From JAAFIW01 sp031414805 (GTDB taxonomy: Bacteria > Pseudomonadota > Gammaproteobacteria > Burkholderiales > Burkholderiaceae_C), in assembly GCA_031414805.1 (NCBI GenBank), contig JANOQJ010000001.1, positions 62,001 to 126,000 on the forward strand: DNA of 64,000 nucleotides. The letters are read 5' to 3'. This document shows positions 1 to 8,373 of this stretch, piece after piece. Under the pieces are notes generated by a model. The model was not told the DNA's origin. It ran no database searches and worked only from the letters and a program-made list of their open reading frames with translations. Position 1 is the stretch's first letter. The number at the start of each line of letters is the position of its first letter. The translations under genes were made by a program, and so were the position numbers.

Positions 1-414
1 CACGCTCCAACGCTCTACACGACAGATGTCGAGGTAAAAATCGCGCTTAAGAGGTTCGTCGACGTAAATCAGTGCTTTGAGATGCGACCATGACAATTCT
101 CTCCGCACTGTGGAGAGAATTTGCTCATCAGGATAAGTTTCGGCAAAGCGCAAGCAGTGGCGCAACTGCTGCTCGCTCCAACCCCTGCCAAACTCAGCCG
201 TAAGCTGCCTAGCCAGTTCTGCCACCACCTGTTTGCCGTATTCGCCGCGCTGCCCCAAAAGCAATTCGGCGCTGATGCGGCGACCAATATGCCAGTAAAG
301 CTGCGTGAGTTCAGCATTGACCGCGCTGGCCACACGCTGGCGGGCGGCGTCGATCAACTCGCGCACCTCGGCTAGCAGGGGTTGTGGGTGAAGGCGGGTT
401 GGGTGCATTGCCAT
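1..414 (-). CDS. YhcG-family PDDEXK nuclease domain protein (DUF1016), 3' end cut off
   Basis: The reverse strand is open from an ATG at 414 to the window edge, giving 138 codons with no stop. The translation has the pattern of the DUF1016 N-terminal domain: LYWHIGRRI near residues 40-48, GEYGKQVVAEL, and SWSHLKALI near residue 110. In this family that region precedes a C-terminal PDDEXK nuclease-like domain, which would lie outside the window. Family members are often found among restriction-modification and other accessory genes. The gene follows the UDP-sugar dehydrogenase on the same strand after about 100 bp that hold an R65 repeat, so read-through from that operon is possible. The family assignment is from motif recognition; the cellular role is not known. 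Confidence 0.75.
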   Translation of the reverse strand, partial: MAMHPTRLHPQPLLAEVRELIDAARQRVASAVNAELTQLYWHIGRRISAELLLGQRGEYGKQVVAELARQLTAEFGRGWSEQQLRHCLRFAETYPDEQILSTVRRELSWSHLKALIYVDEPLKRDFYLDICRVERWSV

Positions 415-435
415 GTTAAATGGAGAAGCGCTTTT

Positions 436-492
436 GCTATTATTTTAATAGCTGCTTGAGCAGTATTTATAGGGGCGAGTGACTGTTTTGAC
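436..492 (+). repeat. R65 dispersed repeat, intergenic copy
   Basis: A near-complete copy on the plus strand: GCTATT and AATAGC arms, the core CTGCTTGAGCAG, TATTTATAGGGGC, and a degenerate tail. It fills most of the gap between the nuclease start and the dehydrogenase stop. Confidence 0.85.
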
Positions 493-514
493 CATAAATT
501 GGCGTAAGGATTCC

Positions 515-1795
515 TTAAAGCCTCAAGTCGCTGTCATCTTTGCTAAATACGTACTTCAAATCAAACAATACATGCTTGGCTTTGCCTAATGCACGCACAG
601 CGCTTGCGCCCATGGCTTTGAACTGGTCATGTGCCACGGCCACGATGATGGCGTCGTAGGTGTCGGCTACGGGCTGCTCAATGGGGGTGATGCCGTATTC
701 GTGTTGCGCTTCTGCGGGTGATATCCACGGGTCATACACATCGGCTTGCACATCGTATTCACGCAGTTCGTTCACGATGTCGACCACGCGGGTGTTGCGC
801 AGGTCGGGGCAGTTTTCTTTAAAGGTCAGGCCCATTACCAAAACGCGGGCACCCCGCACATGAATCAGGCGCTTGGTCATGGCTTTGACCAGTTGGGTGA
901 CCACATAAGGACCCATGCTGTCATTCAAGCGGCGGCCCGCCAGAATAATCTCGGGGTGGTAGCCAATGGCCTGTGCTTTGTGGGTGAGGTAATACGGGTC
1001 GACGCCAATGCAATGCCCGCCCACCAGGCCGGGACGAAACGGCAGAAAGTTCCACTTGGTGCCAGCGGCTTGTAAAACGGCTTCGGTGTCTATGCCCAGC
1101 TTATTGAATATCAGTGCCAGCTCGTTAATGAGGGCGATATTCACATCGCGCTGGGTATTTTCAATCACCTTGGCAGCCTCTGCTACCTTGATGCTCGGGG
1201 CTTTGTGCGTGCCTACCGTGACGATTTCGTTATACAGCGCGTCCACCATGTCGGCTATCTCGGGCGTCGAGCCCGAGGTAACTTTTTTGATGTTGGTCAC
1301 GCGATGGGTCTTGTCGCCAGGGTTCACGCGCTCGGGGGAATACCCTGCAAAAAAGTCGACGTTAAATACCAAGCCGGAGTGCTTTTCGAGCACGGGAACG
1401 CATTCTTCTTCGGTAGCACCGGGGTATACCGTCGATTCATAAATAACGGTGTCGCCCTTCTTGAGCAGTTTGGCGATGGTGGCGCTGGCGGATACCAAGG
1501 GTGATAGGTCAGGGCGCTTGTGTTCGTCAACCGGGGTTGGCACCGTCACGATGAAGATGCTGCAAGCTTTCAGTTCATCGGTGTTGGTGGTGAAGTTCAG
1601 GTGCGCGGCCTGCTGCAGTTCTTCAGATGAAACTTCTAGCGTGTGGTCGTGTCCAGACTTCAGTTCGGCAACTCGTTTGGCGTTGATGTCAAAACCCACT
1701 ACGGAGCGCTTTTTTCCAAATTCAACGGCCAAGGGCAGGCCTACATAGCCTAGGCCGATGATGCCAATGCGGGTGTCGGGTGCAAGTTGAGTCAT
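515..1795 (-). CDS. tviB: Nucleotide-sugar dehydrogenase, TviB/WbpO type (UDP-HexNAc 6-dehydrogenase)
   Basis: A 426-residue member of the UDP-glucose/GDP-mannose dehydrogenase family. It shows the N-terminal Rossmann motif GLGYVG (residues 15-20), the central domain, and the catalytic cysteine C262 in GGHCIGVDPYYL, followed by a C-terminal domain with GLTFKENCPDLRN. The GVDPYYL variant after the cysteine is typical of TviB/WbpO enzymes, which oxidise UDP-N-acetylhexosamines to uronic acids for surface polysaccharides. Length is normal. It follows the RfaH-like gene on the same strand after a 200-bp leader that carries an ops-like site. The exact sugar substrate cannot be read from sequence. 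Confidence 0.9.
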   Translation of the reverse strand: MTQLAPDTRIGIIGLGYVGLPLAVEFGKKRSVVGFDINAKRVAELKSGHDHTLEVSSEELQQAAHLNFTTNTDELKACSIFIVTVPTPVDEHKRPDLSPLVSASATIAKLLKKGDTVIYESTVYPGATEEECVPVLEKHSGLVFNVDFFAGYSPERVNPGDKTHRVTNIKKVTSGSTPEIADMVDALYNEIVTVGTHKAPSIKVAEAAKVIENTQRDVNIALINELALIFNKLGIDTEAVLQAAGTKWNFLPFRPGLVGGHCIGVDPYYLTHKAQAIGYHPEIILAGRRLNDSMGPYVVTQLVKAMTKRLIHVRGARVLVMGLTFKENCPDLRNTRVVDIVNELREYDVQADVYDPWISPAEAQHEYGITPIEQPVADTYDAIIVAVAHDQFKAMGASAVRALGKAKHVLFDLKYVFSKDDSDLRL

Positions 1796-1883
1796 GTTTT
1801 CAGGTATTCATGCAGATATTTTTGAATAGCGTTACTTATATAGAGTGAGTGTTTCGAGGCAGTGGGGATTTTATTTAATTAGG

Positions 1884-1895
1884 CAGGCTACCGCA
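1884..1895 (-). promoter_or_regulatory. ops-like antitermination element in the tviB leader
   Basis: On the minus strand the sequence TGCGGTAGCCTG lies 88 nt upstream of the tviB start. It matches the Escherichia coli ops element GGCGGTAGCGTG at 10 of 12 positions, including the central GCGGTAG. RfaH-type NusG paralogues are recruited at such elements, and an RfaH-like gene lies immediately upstream. The site is seen directly; recruitment is inferred. Confidence 0.5.
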
Positions 1896-1995
1896 GTGTT
1901 TCGAACAAAATTCAAAACACAATCTGCGTGCTCAAGCCCTCAAGTCATTGCGTACGTGTTACGCACGTGCGTGATGACTGACCCCCGTTGGGGTG

Positions 1996-2547
1996 TTACG
2001 CGATTTCCAGTTGGTGGTGGCCCACACGCATGTTGTGCTCGCCACCCAGCAAATGAATCAAAACGTTAACACGCCTGGAAGAAACCGAAGTGACAAGGCC
2101 TTCAAGCCCCGTCAGGCTTTTACTGGTCAAACGAACCAACTGGCCGGGCTGAAACGGACTCAGCTGGCTCAGGGTTTCGCTGTTACGCTGGGTTTCCAAT
2201 TGTTTTATTAAATCCAAAGTGTTCGTTTTTACGGTTGCTATTTGGCATCCGAACGAGAGAACCGTGCTGACACCGCGCGTTGATTTAGCCGTCGCCAGCG
2301 ATTTTCCCACACCCGGTTTGAAAAAAATGTAGCGTGGAAACATCGGTTCTGACTGGGTGAGGGGTCCGTCAGGTGACTTTTTTAACGTTCTGTACAGGGG
2401 TAGGTAGGTCTCAAAGCCTTGTTGCATGAGGTTTGTTGCGGCCACATGCTCCCGTTTGGGCTGCGTGTAGGCCACGTACCAGCTGTCCGCGTGCGAGGCG
2501 TCGCTGTCGCTCCCAAAAGACGAGTTTTCCGCTTGATCCCGTAACAT
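1996..2547 (-). CDS. NusG-like transcription antiterminator, RfaH type
   Basis: A 183-residue NusG paralogue. After about 21 polar residues, an NGN domain begins at WYVAYTQPKRE (residues 23-33) and includes MFPRYIFF (about 69-76). A KOW-type segment starts near residue 132 (PGQLVRLTSKSLTGLEG). Specialised NusG paralogues of this kind (RfaH, LoaP and relatives) let RNA polymerase read through long polysaccharide operons. It lies next to tviB with an ops-like site between them, which fits that job. The general nusG gene normally sits beside secE and rplK, which are not here. It could act on further polysaccharide genes outside the window. Confidence 0.85.
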   Translation of the reverse strand: MLRDQAENSSFGSDSDASHADSWYVAYTQPKREHVAATNLMQQGFETYLPLYRTLKKSPDGPLTQSEPMFPRYIFFKPGVGKSLATAKSTRGVSTVLSFGCQIATVKTNTLDLIKQLETQRNSETLSQLSPFQPGQLVRLTSKSLTGLEGLVTSVSSRRVNVLIHLLGGEHNMRVGHHQLEIA

Positions 2548-2845
2548 TTATCTGACCCTCTTGTTTGCGATTCGGCGTCATCGGGCGATGTACGCATATA
2601 CAGAATCCAACGACTTTTTTTGCAAATTGTAAGGATGATGAAGGGTAAACCGGCCCAAAGTAGGGTTGCCCTCCCTTAAATTGGGTAGAGCGCACGTCGG
2701 TTACCCGCCACATTTCTGCGTGTGTGAGCCTAGCGGATGCCGGTTAGATGCACGTTGCAGGTGGTGTCAATCAAGTGCACCGTAGTTACACTCAGCCCGA
2801 GAGTTTAGATTTTTATCTCCTGCGGTGAGGTTCAAAAGGTTCAAA

Positions 2846-4924
2846 ATGAATTCAAAATTCTTACTAAAAATCGGTGGAATGGCGGTGTTGGTGGTGTCCA
2901 CCGGGGCGGCACAAGGGCAACAAACGGGTGTTTCATCGCTCGGTGTGACGGGGGGATTGGTGATTCCCAGCGCGTTTGTGCTGGAGCCGGGCACCCTGGT
3001 GCTATCTGCTGGCAACTACCGCGAGCCCAAATTTGGGGTGACGGGTCGCAACCGAAACTACAGCCTGGGTGTGGGATTGGTGCCCTATGTAGAAGTATTT
3101 GGGCGGTTTGCCGACTACACCGATCCTATTCCCGGGTCTATTTTGAGCAGCGGCGTGCGCGATCTGTCGGCCAACGTCAAGGTGCAGCTCCCACCGTTCT
3201 GGTCAACCTTGCCCAATCTGGCACTGGGCGTGAACGACATCAGCGGGGGCGCGTCGTTCTTTAAATCAACTTACGTGGTGGCCAGCGATCAGATGGGGCC
3301 GCTGCGCTGGTCTTTGGGCTTTGCATCGGGCAAGCGACCGTCCAACGCTGCCGGGCAAGCCGCAGTTTTTAAGGGCGGCTTTGCCGGGGCCGAGTTTTTT
3401 CTGGGAAATACCGGCGCTTCGGCGCTGGCCGAGTACGACGGGCAGCAAAAGCACCTCGGGTTGCGCTACTACTCGCCCAAGTTGGCAAGCTTGGGCGATG
3501 CGAACGTGGTGGCAACGCTGCAGCGCTCGTTTGGTGCCACGCGTGCGACCGGGCAAAAAGCTGATGCGTCGAGCGTCGCGGTGAGTTTGGTGGTGCCGCT
3601 GGGAGCTGTCGAAAAGCAAGCCGAAGCAGCACCTAAAAATGCGCTGCCGCCGCTGGATGCCAAACGCGAGTCGGGCTTGGTGGCTACTTCTGCAGACCGG
3701 ATGGACGCTTTGCAGCGTGCGCTGACGGCGGTGGGCCTAGAGCGTGTGCGGGTGGGCACGCTGGCGAACAACCTGGTGGTGGAATATGAGAACCAGCGTT
3801 ATGGGCACAACGAGGCCGATGCGATTGGTGTGGTGCTCGGCTTGGCGGCTGAGCATGTGCCAGTCGGCGTGCAGCGGGCCTACGCCGTTAGCTTGAAGGC
3901 CGGTTTGCGAATTCATGAGATTTCGGTGGACATTCCCAGCTACCGGGCTTTTTTGCGTGACGGTGATGCATCAAACGTGCGCGCCAACATGAGTTTTGAC
4001 CGGGCACCGGCTTATTTGCAAACTGACGTGAAGTGGGTGAGCGCGCAGCCTTCGCGCCGCTCGCCGGTGCGCGTGGAAATCAAACCCGACTTCAATTACA
4101 CCGTGGCCACCGAGGTGGGTGCCATTGATTACTCACTGGCCGCCAATGTGCAGGGCATTTTGCCCATCTGGTCGGGTGCCGAGCTGTACACCAGCTTTGT
4201 GCAACGTTTGACCAATACTGACAACGCCGATAGCGGTCGAGTGTTTGACAACATCCGCCAGCAAAATGGCCTGAAATCTGCGGCTATCCAGCAGTCTTTC
4301 TGGGTGAGCGACAGCATGATGGCCAACGTGGGCGTGGGGCGTTTTAACTATGGTGCGTTTGGCGTGCAAGCGGAGTCAACGGTGTATTTGCCCAATAGCC
4401 AGGACGTGGTCCGGCTGCGCGGTGCGAGATACAACCGGGCCATTGTGGAAGGTGCCAACACCAAAGGCGCTTATTCAGGCGCATACCGCTGGGTTCAAAG
4501 CCCCAATACCTGGCTGGAAGCTGGCTATCAGGCCTACAGCGACGGCACCAAGGGGCCTGCACTGTCGATGACGCGGTGGTTTGGCGATGTGGGCGTGCAA
4601 GTGTTTTACCGCAAGGGTGGCGAGCGTCAGTTTGCGGGCCTGGAGCTTTCGATTCCCCTTACGCCGCGGCAGGGCGACACGCCGTCCACAATTCAGTTTT
4701 CTGGCACGCAGCGGTTTGAAAAGGGCATTCGCACACGCATCACCGACAGCAACTCTGCTGCCAACGTGGTTGATATCAATGCCGTGCGCGACACGCAGCT
4801 GGATTACAACGCAGAGGTGCGGCAACTCAATTCGGGTCGTGTCGGGCAAGCCTACTTTGCCAACCAGATCTACCGCATGCGCGAAGCGTTTTTCCTGTTT
4901 GCGCGGCAGCACGCGGGGCAGTGA
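2846..4924 (+). CDS. YjbH-family outer-membrane exopolysaccharide protein
   Basis: A 692-residue protein from the ATG at 2846; a GTG at 2825 in frame is an alternative. The ATG is preferred because it directly begins a signal peptide (MNSKFLLKIGGMAVLVVSTG, then AAQGQ). The mature part opens with VSSLGVTGGLVIPSAFVLEPGTL and has long beta-rich stretches with many aromatic residues, matching the YjbH outer-membrane family linked to exopolysaccharide production in the yjbEFGH system. No yjbE, F or G partner is present. It is divergent from the RfaH-like gene across a 298-bp spacer with no gene. Likely role: polysaccharide export or surface assembly at the outer membrane; this is inferred. Confidence 0.85.
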   Translation: MNSKFLLKIGGMAVLVVSTGAAQGQQTGVSSLGVTGGLVIPSAFVLEPGTLVLSAGNYREPKFGVTGRNRNYSLGVGLVPYVEVFGRFADYTDPIPGSILSSGVRDLSANVKVQLPPFWSTLPNLALGVNDISGGASFFKSTYVVASDQMGPLRWSLGFASGKRPSNAAGQAAVFKGGFAGAEFFLGNTGASALAEYDGQQKHLGLRYYSPKLASLGDANVVATLQRSFGATRATGQKADASSVAVSLVVPLGAVEKQAEAAPKNALPPLDAKRESGLVATSADRMDALQRALTAVGLERVRVGTLANNLVVEYENQRYGHNEADAIGVVLGLAAEHVPVGVQRAYAVSLKAGLRIHEISVDIPSYRAFLRDGDASNVRANMSFDRAPAYLQTDVKWVSAQPSRRSPVRVEIKPDFNYTVATEVGAIDYSLAANVQGILPIWSGAELYTSFVQRLTNTDNADSGRVFDNIRQQNGLKSAAIQQSFWVSDSMMANVGVGRFNYGAFGVQAESTVYLPNSQDVVRLRGARYNRAIVEGANTKGAYSGAYRWVQSPNTWLEAGYQAYSDGTKGPALSMTRWFGDVGVQVFYRKGGERQFAGLELSIPLTPRQGDTPSTIQFSGTQRFEKGIRTRITDSNSAANVVDINAVRDTQLDYNAEVRQLNSGRVGQAYFANQIYRMREAFFLFARQHAGQ

Positions 4925-4938
4925 GGCGGCAGGTTTTA

Positions 4939-5050
4939 CCCCTTCCCGCCTTTGGGGGAAGGTCGGGATGGGGGCTTGGGGGGTAACACGCTGGGAAAAT
5001 TTGTAGCGCGCTTGCCCCCATCCCCGCCTTCCCCCGGAAGGGGAAGGAGT
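4939..5050. repeat. Inverted pair of CCTTCCCCC-type REP palindromes
   Basis: Two arms, CCCCTTCCCGCCTTTGGGGG with its continuation and the inverted GCCCCCATCCCCGCCTTCCC, are separated by about 35 bp. Each half holds its own small dyad. The pair directly follows the yjbH stop and may act as an mRNA end structure. A second pair lies at 6001-6104. Confidence 0.75.
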
Positions 5051-5096
5051 CAAACCAAGCCATCGCCCGGGCAGAGTGTGATTCCTGCTATTTATG

Positions 5097-5157
5097 CTCA
5101 AAATGCCGGTCAGCCCTTATCAAACCTGCTCAAGCAGCTATGATTTGAGGAGCAAAT
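5097..5157 (-). repeat. R65 dispersed repeat, intergenic copy
   Basis: A reverse-orientation copy, with the core TGCTCAAGCAGCTATGATTT preceded by AGCCCTTATCAAAC. It ends about 18 bp before the 2OG oxygenase start, so it probably forms the 5' leader of that gene. Confidence 0.8.
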
Positions 5158-5175
5158 AAAAATCGCATCACGACC

Positions 5176-5943
5176 ATGATCCTCACCCCCGCCTACACCT
5201 ACCCCGACCAATTGCCCACCGCCCTGCGCCAGCAGGGCTACGCAGTGCTGAGCTCGCAAGGCACTTGCGAGCTGGCGCAGTGCCAGGCCGGTGACCTGCA
5301 CGCGCTAAGCGAAACCTGGGCCGACTTGCCGGCCGATGCTTATCTGAAAGACGGGGGCCGCTACCGCCGCCGTCGCCATGCCTGCTTTGTGGTGGATGGC
5401 GATGCGGTGCAGCAGGTGCCGCACCGCGCGCACTGGCAGCCGGTGGAATACAACGCCTTGCACGGCGGCATGCAGCGCTGGTTTGAGCCCATGCTGGCGC
5501 AGGCGCTGGCCTCACCGGCGTGGAACGCGCTGCTGTTGGCCCTGGCGGCGCAATGCTCGGCACTGCGGGGTGCACAGCCCTGGTATGTGGAGGCGCACCA
5601 GTTCCGCATCGACACCGAAGGCGGCATTGGCCGGCCCACGCCCGAGGGCGCGCACCGCGACGGGGTGGACTTGGTGGCGGTGTTTCTGGTGAACCGCCAG
5701 GGCATCAAGGGCGGCGAAACCCGTGTGTTTGAAGCGCAAGGCTCACGCGGCGAGCGCTTTACCCTCACGCAGCCGTGGAGCCTGGTGCTGCTGGACGATG
5801 CGCGGGTGATTCATGAGTCAACGCCGATCCAGCCGGTCATGCCAGATGAAGGGCAAGCGGCGTATCGGGACACGCTGGTGGTGACGTGCCGGGCAGGTGG
5901 GTTTCAGGGGGGATTAGACGCTCCTCTATTTATAGCTGCTTGA
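5176..5943 (+). CDS. 2-oxoglutarate/Fe(II) dioxygenase family protein (2OG-Fe_Oxy_2)
   Basis: A 255-residue protein resembling the 2OG-Fe_Oxy_2 family, which includes free amino-acid hydroxylases such as isoleucine dioxygenase. A plausible iron triad is visible: H160 and D162 in AHRDGVD, and H213 in VIHEST, with R231 in YRDTLVV as the 2-oxoglutarate-binding arginine. The last residues (LFIAA) and the TGA stop are contributed by an R65 repeat, so the C-terminus has probably been altered by that sequence. The gene stands alone between repeats. The substrate is unknown. Confidence 0.8.
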   Translation: MILTPAYTYPDQLPTALRQQGYAVLSSQGTCELAQCQAGDLHALSETWADLPADAYLKDGGRYRRRRHACFVVDGDAVQQVPHRAHWQPVEYNALHGGMQRWFEPMLAQALASPAWNALLLALAAQCSALRGAQPWYVEAHQFRIDTEGGIGRPTPEGAHRDGVDLVAVFLVNRQGIKGGETRVFEAQGSRGERFTLTQPWSLVLLDDARVIHESTPIQPVMPDEGQAAYRDTLVVTCRAGGFQGGLDAPLFIAA

Positions 5944-5982
5944 GCAGTATTCATAAGGGCTGTTGGCTGATTTGGCTTGAGT
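5925..5982 (+). repeat. R65 dispersed repeat at the 3' end of the 2OG oxygenase gene
   Basis: A complete copy, from CTATTTATAGCTGCTTGAGC through the AAGGGCTG and GATTTGGCTTGAG tail. The TGA inside GCTTGAGC is the stop codon of the upstream gene. Confidence 0.9.
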
Positions 5983-6000
5983 TTCTTGAATTTAGCAACA

Positions 6001-6104
6001 ACTCCTTCCCCCGCTGGGGGAAGGTAGGGATGGGGGCATGCGTGTGAAAAATCTCGGCGGCGCGCGGGCCCCCATCCCCGCCTTCCCCCAAAGGCAGGAA
6101 GGAG
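6001..6104. repeat. Inverted pair of CCTTCCCCC-type REP palindromes
   Basis: Arms ACTCCTTCCCCCGCTGGGGG and GCCCCCATCCCCGCCTTCCC with continuation, about 40 bp apart and in opposite orientation. The same family as 4939-5050, here between two convergent genes. Confidence 0.75.
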
Positions 6105-6113
6105 CAAGACAGC

Positions 6114-6851
6114 TCAAAACGGAACCGCGCAACTCAGCAACACGTCCTGCCCCGTTTGCGGATGCACAAACCCCAGCTCGCAGGCATGCAACAACAAGCG
6201 CGGCGCACGTTGTTGCACCTCAGCAGGCGCATACAAAGCGTCTCCCACAATCGGGTGACCCAAAGCCAGCAAATGCACGCGCAACTGGTGGCTGCGGCCG
6301 GTCAGCGGTGCCAGCTGCAGCCGCGTGGCGTCGGGCCAGACGGGTTTGCTCAGGTCTTGCGATACACGCCAGCGTGTGAGGCTCGGTTTGCCAGATTCCA
6401 GGTCGACTTTTTGCAGCGGGCGGTTGGGCCAATCGGCGATCAGCGGCAGGTCAATGAGGCTCCAGCCCTGCTCATCGGGCGTTTCAACCGGCTTGCCTGC
6501 CACAACCGCTTCATACCGCTTGTGTACCTGGCGCGCCGCAAAGGCTTTGCTCAGGGCGGTTTGCGCCGCGGGGTTGCGCGCAAACACGCACAGGCCCGAG
6601 GTGGCCATATCGAGCCGGTGAACCACGAGCGCGTCGGCGAACTGGGCTGTGACGCGCCGCCCCAAGCAATCTTGTTTGTCTGGCCCGCGCCCGGGCACAC
6701 ACAGCAGGCCCGATGGCTTGTTGACGACCACCAGGGCCGCATCGGCATACACCATATCGACATCAAAGGCTGCACAATTCACTATTAAATTCATAGCTGC
6801 TTGAGCAATATTTATAAGGGCTGGTGACCGATTTTGCTTGAATAGAAACAT
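6114..6851 (-). CDS. rluA: RluA-family pseudouridine synthase (23S U746 / tRNA U32 type)
   Basis: A 245-residue RluA-type synthase. VVNKPSGLLCVPGR, the catalytic-aspartate motif VHRLDMATSG, DLPLIADWPNRP and GRSHQLRVHLLALGHPI closely follow E. coli RluA, which modifies U746 of 23S rRNA and U32 of tRNAs. The first 20 or so residues are encoded by an R65 repeat and have no counterpart in RluA. An ATG at 6794, also inside the repeat, would give a protein of normal length. The ATG at 6851 has a GGAGG only one base upstream, so the true start is uncertain. The core enzyme is intact. Confidence 0.9.
   Translation of the reverse strand: MFLFKQNRSPALINIAQAAMNLIVNCAAFDVDMVYADAALVVVNKPSGLLCVPGRGPDKQDCLGRRVTAQFADALVVHRLDMATSGLCVFARNPAAQTALSKAFAARQVHKRYEAVVAGKPVETPDEQGWSLIDLPLIADWPNRPLQKVDLESGKPSLTRWRVSQDLSKPVWPDATRLQLAPLTGRSHQLRVHLLALGHPIVGDALYAPAEVQQRAPRLLLHACELGFVHPQTGQDVLLSCAVPF
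6781..6843 (+). repeat. R65 dispersed repeat at the 5' end of rluA
   Basis: A full copy (ATTCATAGCTGCTTGAGCAA, then TATTTATAAGGGCTGG and the GATTTTGCTTGAA tail). Read from the opposite strand in the rluA frame it encodes ALINIAQAAMN. Confidence 0.9.
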
Positions 6852-6873
6852 GCCTCCGACGTCTACGGATCCG

Positions 6874-6970
6874 TGGATTCCCGCGCAGGCGGGAATCCAC
6901 CTGCGCGACTGACAAACCTTGCCTTCTGCGCAGTCCCCGCGCCTGGATTCCCGCCTGCGCGGGAATGACG
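6874..6970. repeat. Inverted pair of GATTCCCGC-type REP palindromes
   Basis: GGATTCCCGCGCAGGCGGGA and its inverted partner GGATTCCCGCCTGCGCGGGA, followed by ATGAC, about 48 bp apart. The same family recurs at 17587-17681 and 59382-59477. It lies between rluA and the TM2 gene. Confidence 0.8.
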
Positions 6971-6992
6971 ATCTAAGGCGCCTGAAAACAGC

Positions 6993-7439
6993 TCACTGCG
7001 AAATCTTTTTCGCCTCTTCAATCTGGTATTCAAAGTAGCGCTGAAAGCTGAACACGATGCTGGCCATCAGCACGGTGGTGCCCATCAGCAGCGACAAGAC
7101 CACGGCGAAGATGGTGGGCCAGCTGGTCTGGCCAGCCGGGGCGTCGAGCGCGGCGCTGGGGTTGTGGCGGGCGTTCCATTTCTCGGGGGTGGACAAGCCG
7201 TACAGGATGGCGGTGAGCGCACAGCCGGCGATGGTGAAACCCAGCAGCGGAATCAGCGCCCAGCTGAGTTGGTCGTCCAGGCCAAATTGCTGCACCCGCT
7301 GAATGCCATACAAGCCAATGGCGGTGGGAATCGGCAGCACCCAGCCCCACATATCGGAGAGGCCGTGCAGGTAAAAGCGATGCAGGCCCAGCGGGCCACC
7401 GATGAAGGCGAGCCAGGCGGCGATGGTTTTGTTTTTCAT
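6993..7439 (-). CDS. TM2-domain integral membrane protein
   Basis: A 148-residue membrane protein. It starts with MKNKTIAAWLAFIGGPLGLHRFYLHG, the hallmark of the TM2 domain (a short amphipathic start, GxxGxHRFYL, then paired helices). Two further hydrophobic segments follow. The ATG at 7439 is chosen because it overlaps the stop of the upstream acetyltransferase as ATGA, which suggests translational coupling. An upstream in-frame extension to 7526 reads through that gene and is unlikely. TM2 proteins have no agreed function in bacteria. Confidence 0.85.
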   Translation of the reverse strand: MKNKTIAAWLAFIGGPLGLHRFYLHGLSDMWGWVLPIPTAIGLYGIQRVQQFGLDDQLSWALIPLLGFTIAGCALTAILYGLSTPEKWNARHNPSAALDAPAGQTSWPTIFAVVLSLLMGTTVLMASIVFSFQRYFEYQIEEAKKISQ

Positions 7440-7963
7440 GTGTTTTCGGGTGACGTGCTGTCGCCCTCGCCCAATACTTTTTCCATCAAGACCACATCGC
7501 GCCATTGGCCAAATTTCCATCCGCACGACTTGAGCACGCCCACGTGCGTGAAGCCCAGGGCCAGGTGTACGCCTACCGAGCCGGCGTTGGCCGAATCGCC
7601 AATCACGGCAATGAGTTTGCGCACACCCACCGCCTGCGCTTGGGTTGCCAACGCGGTCAGCAGCAAGCGGCCCAGGCCTTTACCAGCGGCTTCGGGGGCG
7701 AGATAGATCGAGTCTTCGGCGCTGAAACGGTAGGCTGGACGCGGCTTGAACCAGTTGCAATACGCAAAGCCCAGCACTTGGACAGCCTCTTCGGCCACGA
7801 GGTAGGGCAGGCCACGCGAGAGCACGTCGGCGCGGCGGGCGGTCATGTCGGCCAGCGTTGGGGGTTCGGTTTCAAAAGTGCCCGTGCCATGCAGCACGTG
7901 GTGGGCGTAAATGGTGGTGACGATGGGTAGATCAGCGTCCTGGCAGGGGCGAATGGTGGGCAT
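7436..7963 (-). CDS. GNAT N-acetyltransferase, phosphinothricin/L-amino acid type
   Basis: A 175-residue GNAT protein of the PAT/MnaT group. The substrate-side motif HGTGTFETEPPT (about residues 25-36), KPRPAYRFSAEDSIYL, the acetyl-CoA loop EAAGKGLGRLLL (about 91-102) and the conserved ending GFTHVGVLKSCGWKFGQWRDVVLMEK are all present. Characterised relatives acetylate phosphinothricin, methionine sulfoximine or methionine analogues; the natural substrate here is unknown. Its stop overlaps the start of the TM2 gene by 4 bp. It is divergent from rpsP. Confidence 0.9.
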   Translation of the reverse strand: MPTIRPCQDADLPIVTTIYAHHVLHGTGTFETEPPTLADMTARRADVLSRGLPYLVAEEAVQVLGFAYCNWFKPRPAYRFSAEDSIYLAPEAAGKGLGRLLLTALATQAQAVGVRKLIAVIGDSANAGSVGVHLALGFTHVGVLKSCGWKFGQWRDVVLMEKVLGEGDSTSPENT

Positions 7964-8000
7964 GTGGTTTGAAATGAGGTCAGGCCAATGTGTGACTGGC

Positions 8001-8006
8001 TATAAT
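8001..8006 (+). promoter_or_regulatory. Likely -10 element of the rpsP operon
   Basis: TATAAT preceded by TGGC and followed by CATGGGCTTT. The same TATAATC-two bases-GGGCTTT arrangement precedes rplS (9685) and rpmB (50421). No convincing -35 is visible at normal spacing. A leader of about 100 nt would precede rpsP. Confidence 0.6.
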
Positions 8007-8106
8007 CATGGGCTTTTCAGCGTGTCGCTGGCCGGGTGGTCATAGCGCGTGTCTCAACGTTGAAATCACCCCCCAAGCGTTTTTGCTCCCACCCGAAGGA
8101 TTCATT

Positions 8107-8367
8107 ATGGTCGTTATCCGACTTGCTCGCGGCGGCTCCAAAGCCCGTCCATTTTTCAACATTGTTGTGGCTGACAAACGCGTTCGCCGCGATGGTCGCT
8201 TCATCGAGCGCATCGGTTTTTACAACCCGATTGCCCGCGGCGGCGAGGAAAGCATCCGTATTGCCCAAGACCGCCTGACGTACTGGCGCAGCGTGGGCGC
8301 CCAAGCGTCGCCAACGGTGGAGCGCTTGATCAAGCAGGCGGCTGACAAAGCGCCTGCCGTCGCCTAA
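8107..8367 (+). CDS. rpsP: 30S ribosomal protein S16
   Basis: An 86-residue S16, starting MVVIRLARGGSKARPFFNIV, the conserved family opening. The ATG at 8107 is preceded by GAAGGA at proper spacing; the in-frame upstream extension to 8008 runs through the promoter and is rejected. S16 is an assembly protein of the small ribosomal subunit. It is first gene of the classic rpsP-rimM-trmD-rplS operon, with 6 bp to rimM. Confidence 0.98.
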   Translation: MVVIRLARGGSKARPFFNIVVADKRVRRDGRFIERIGFYNPIARGGEESIRIAQDRLTYWRSVGAQASPTVERLIKQAADKAPAVA

Positions 8368-8373
8368 GCACGC

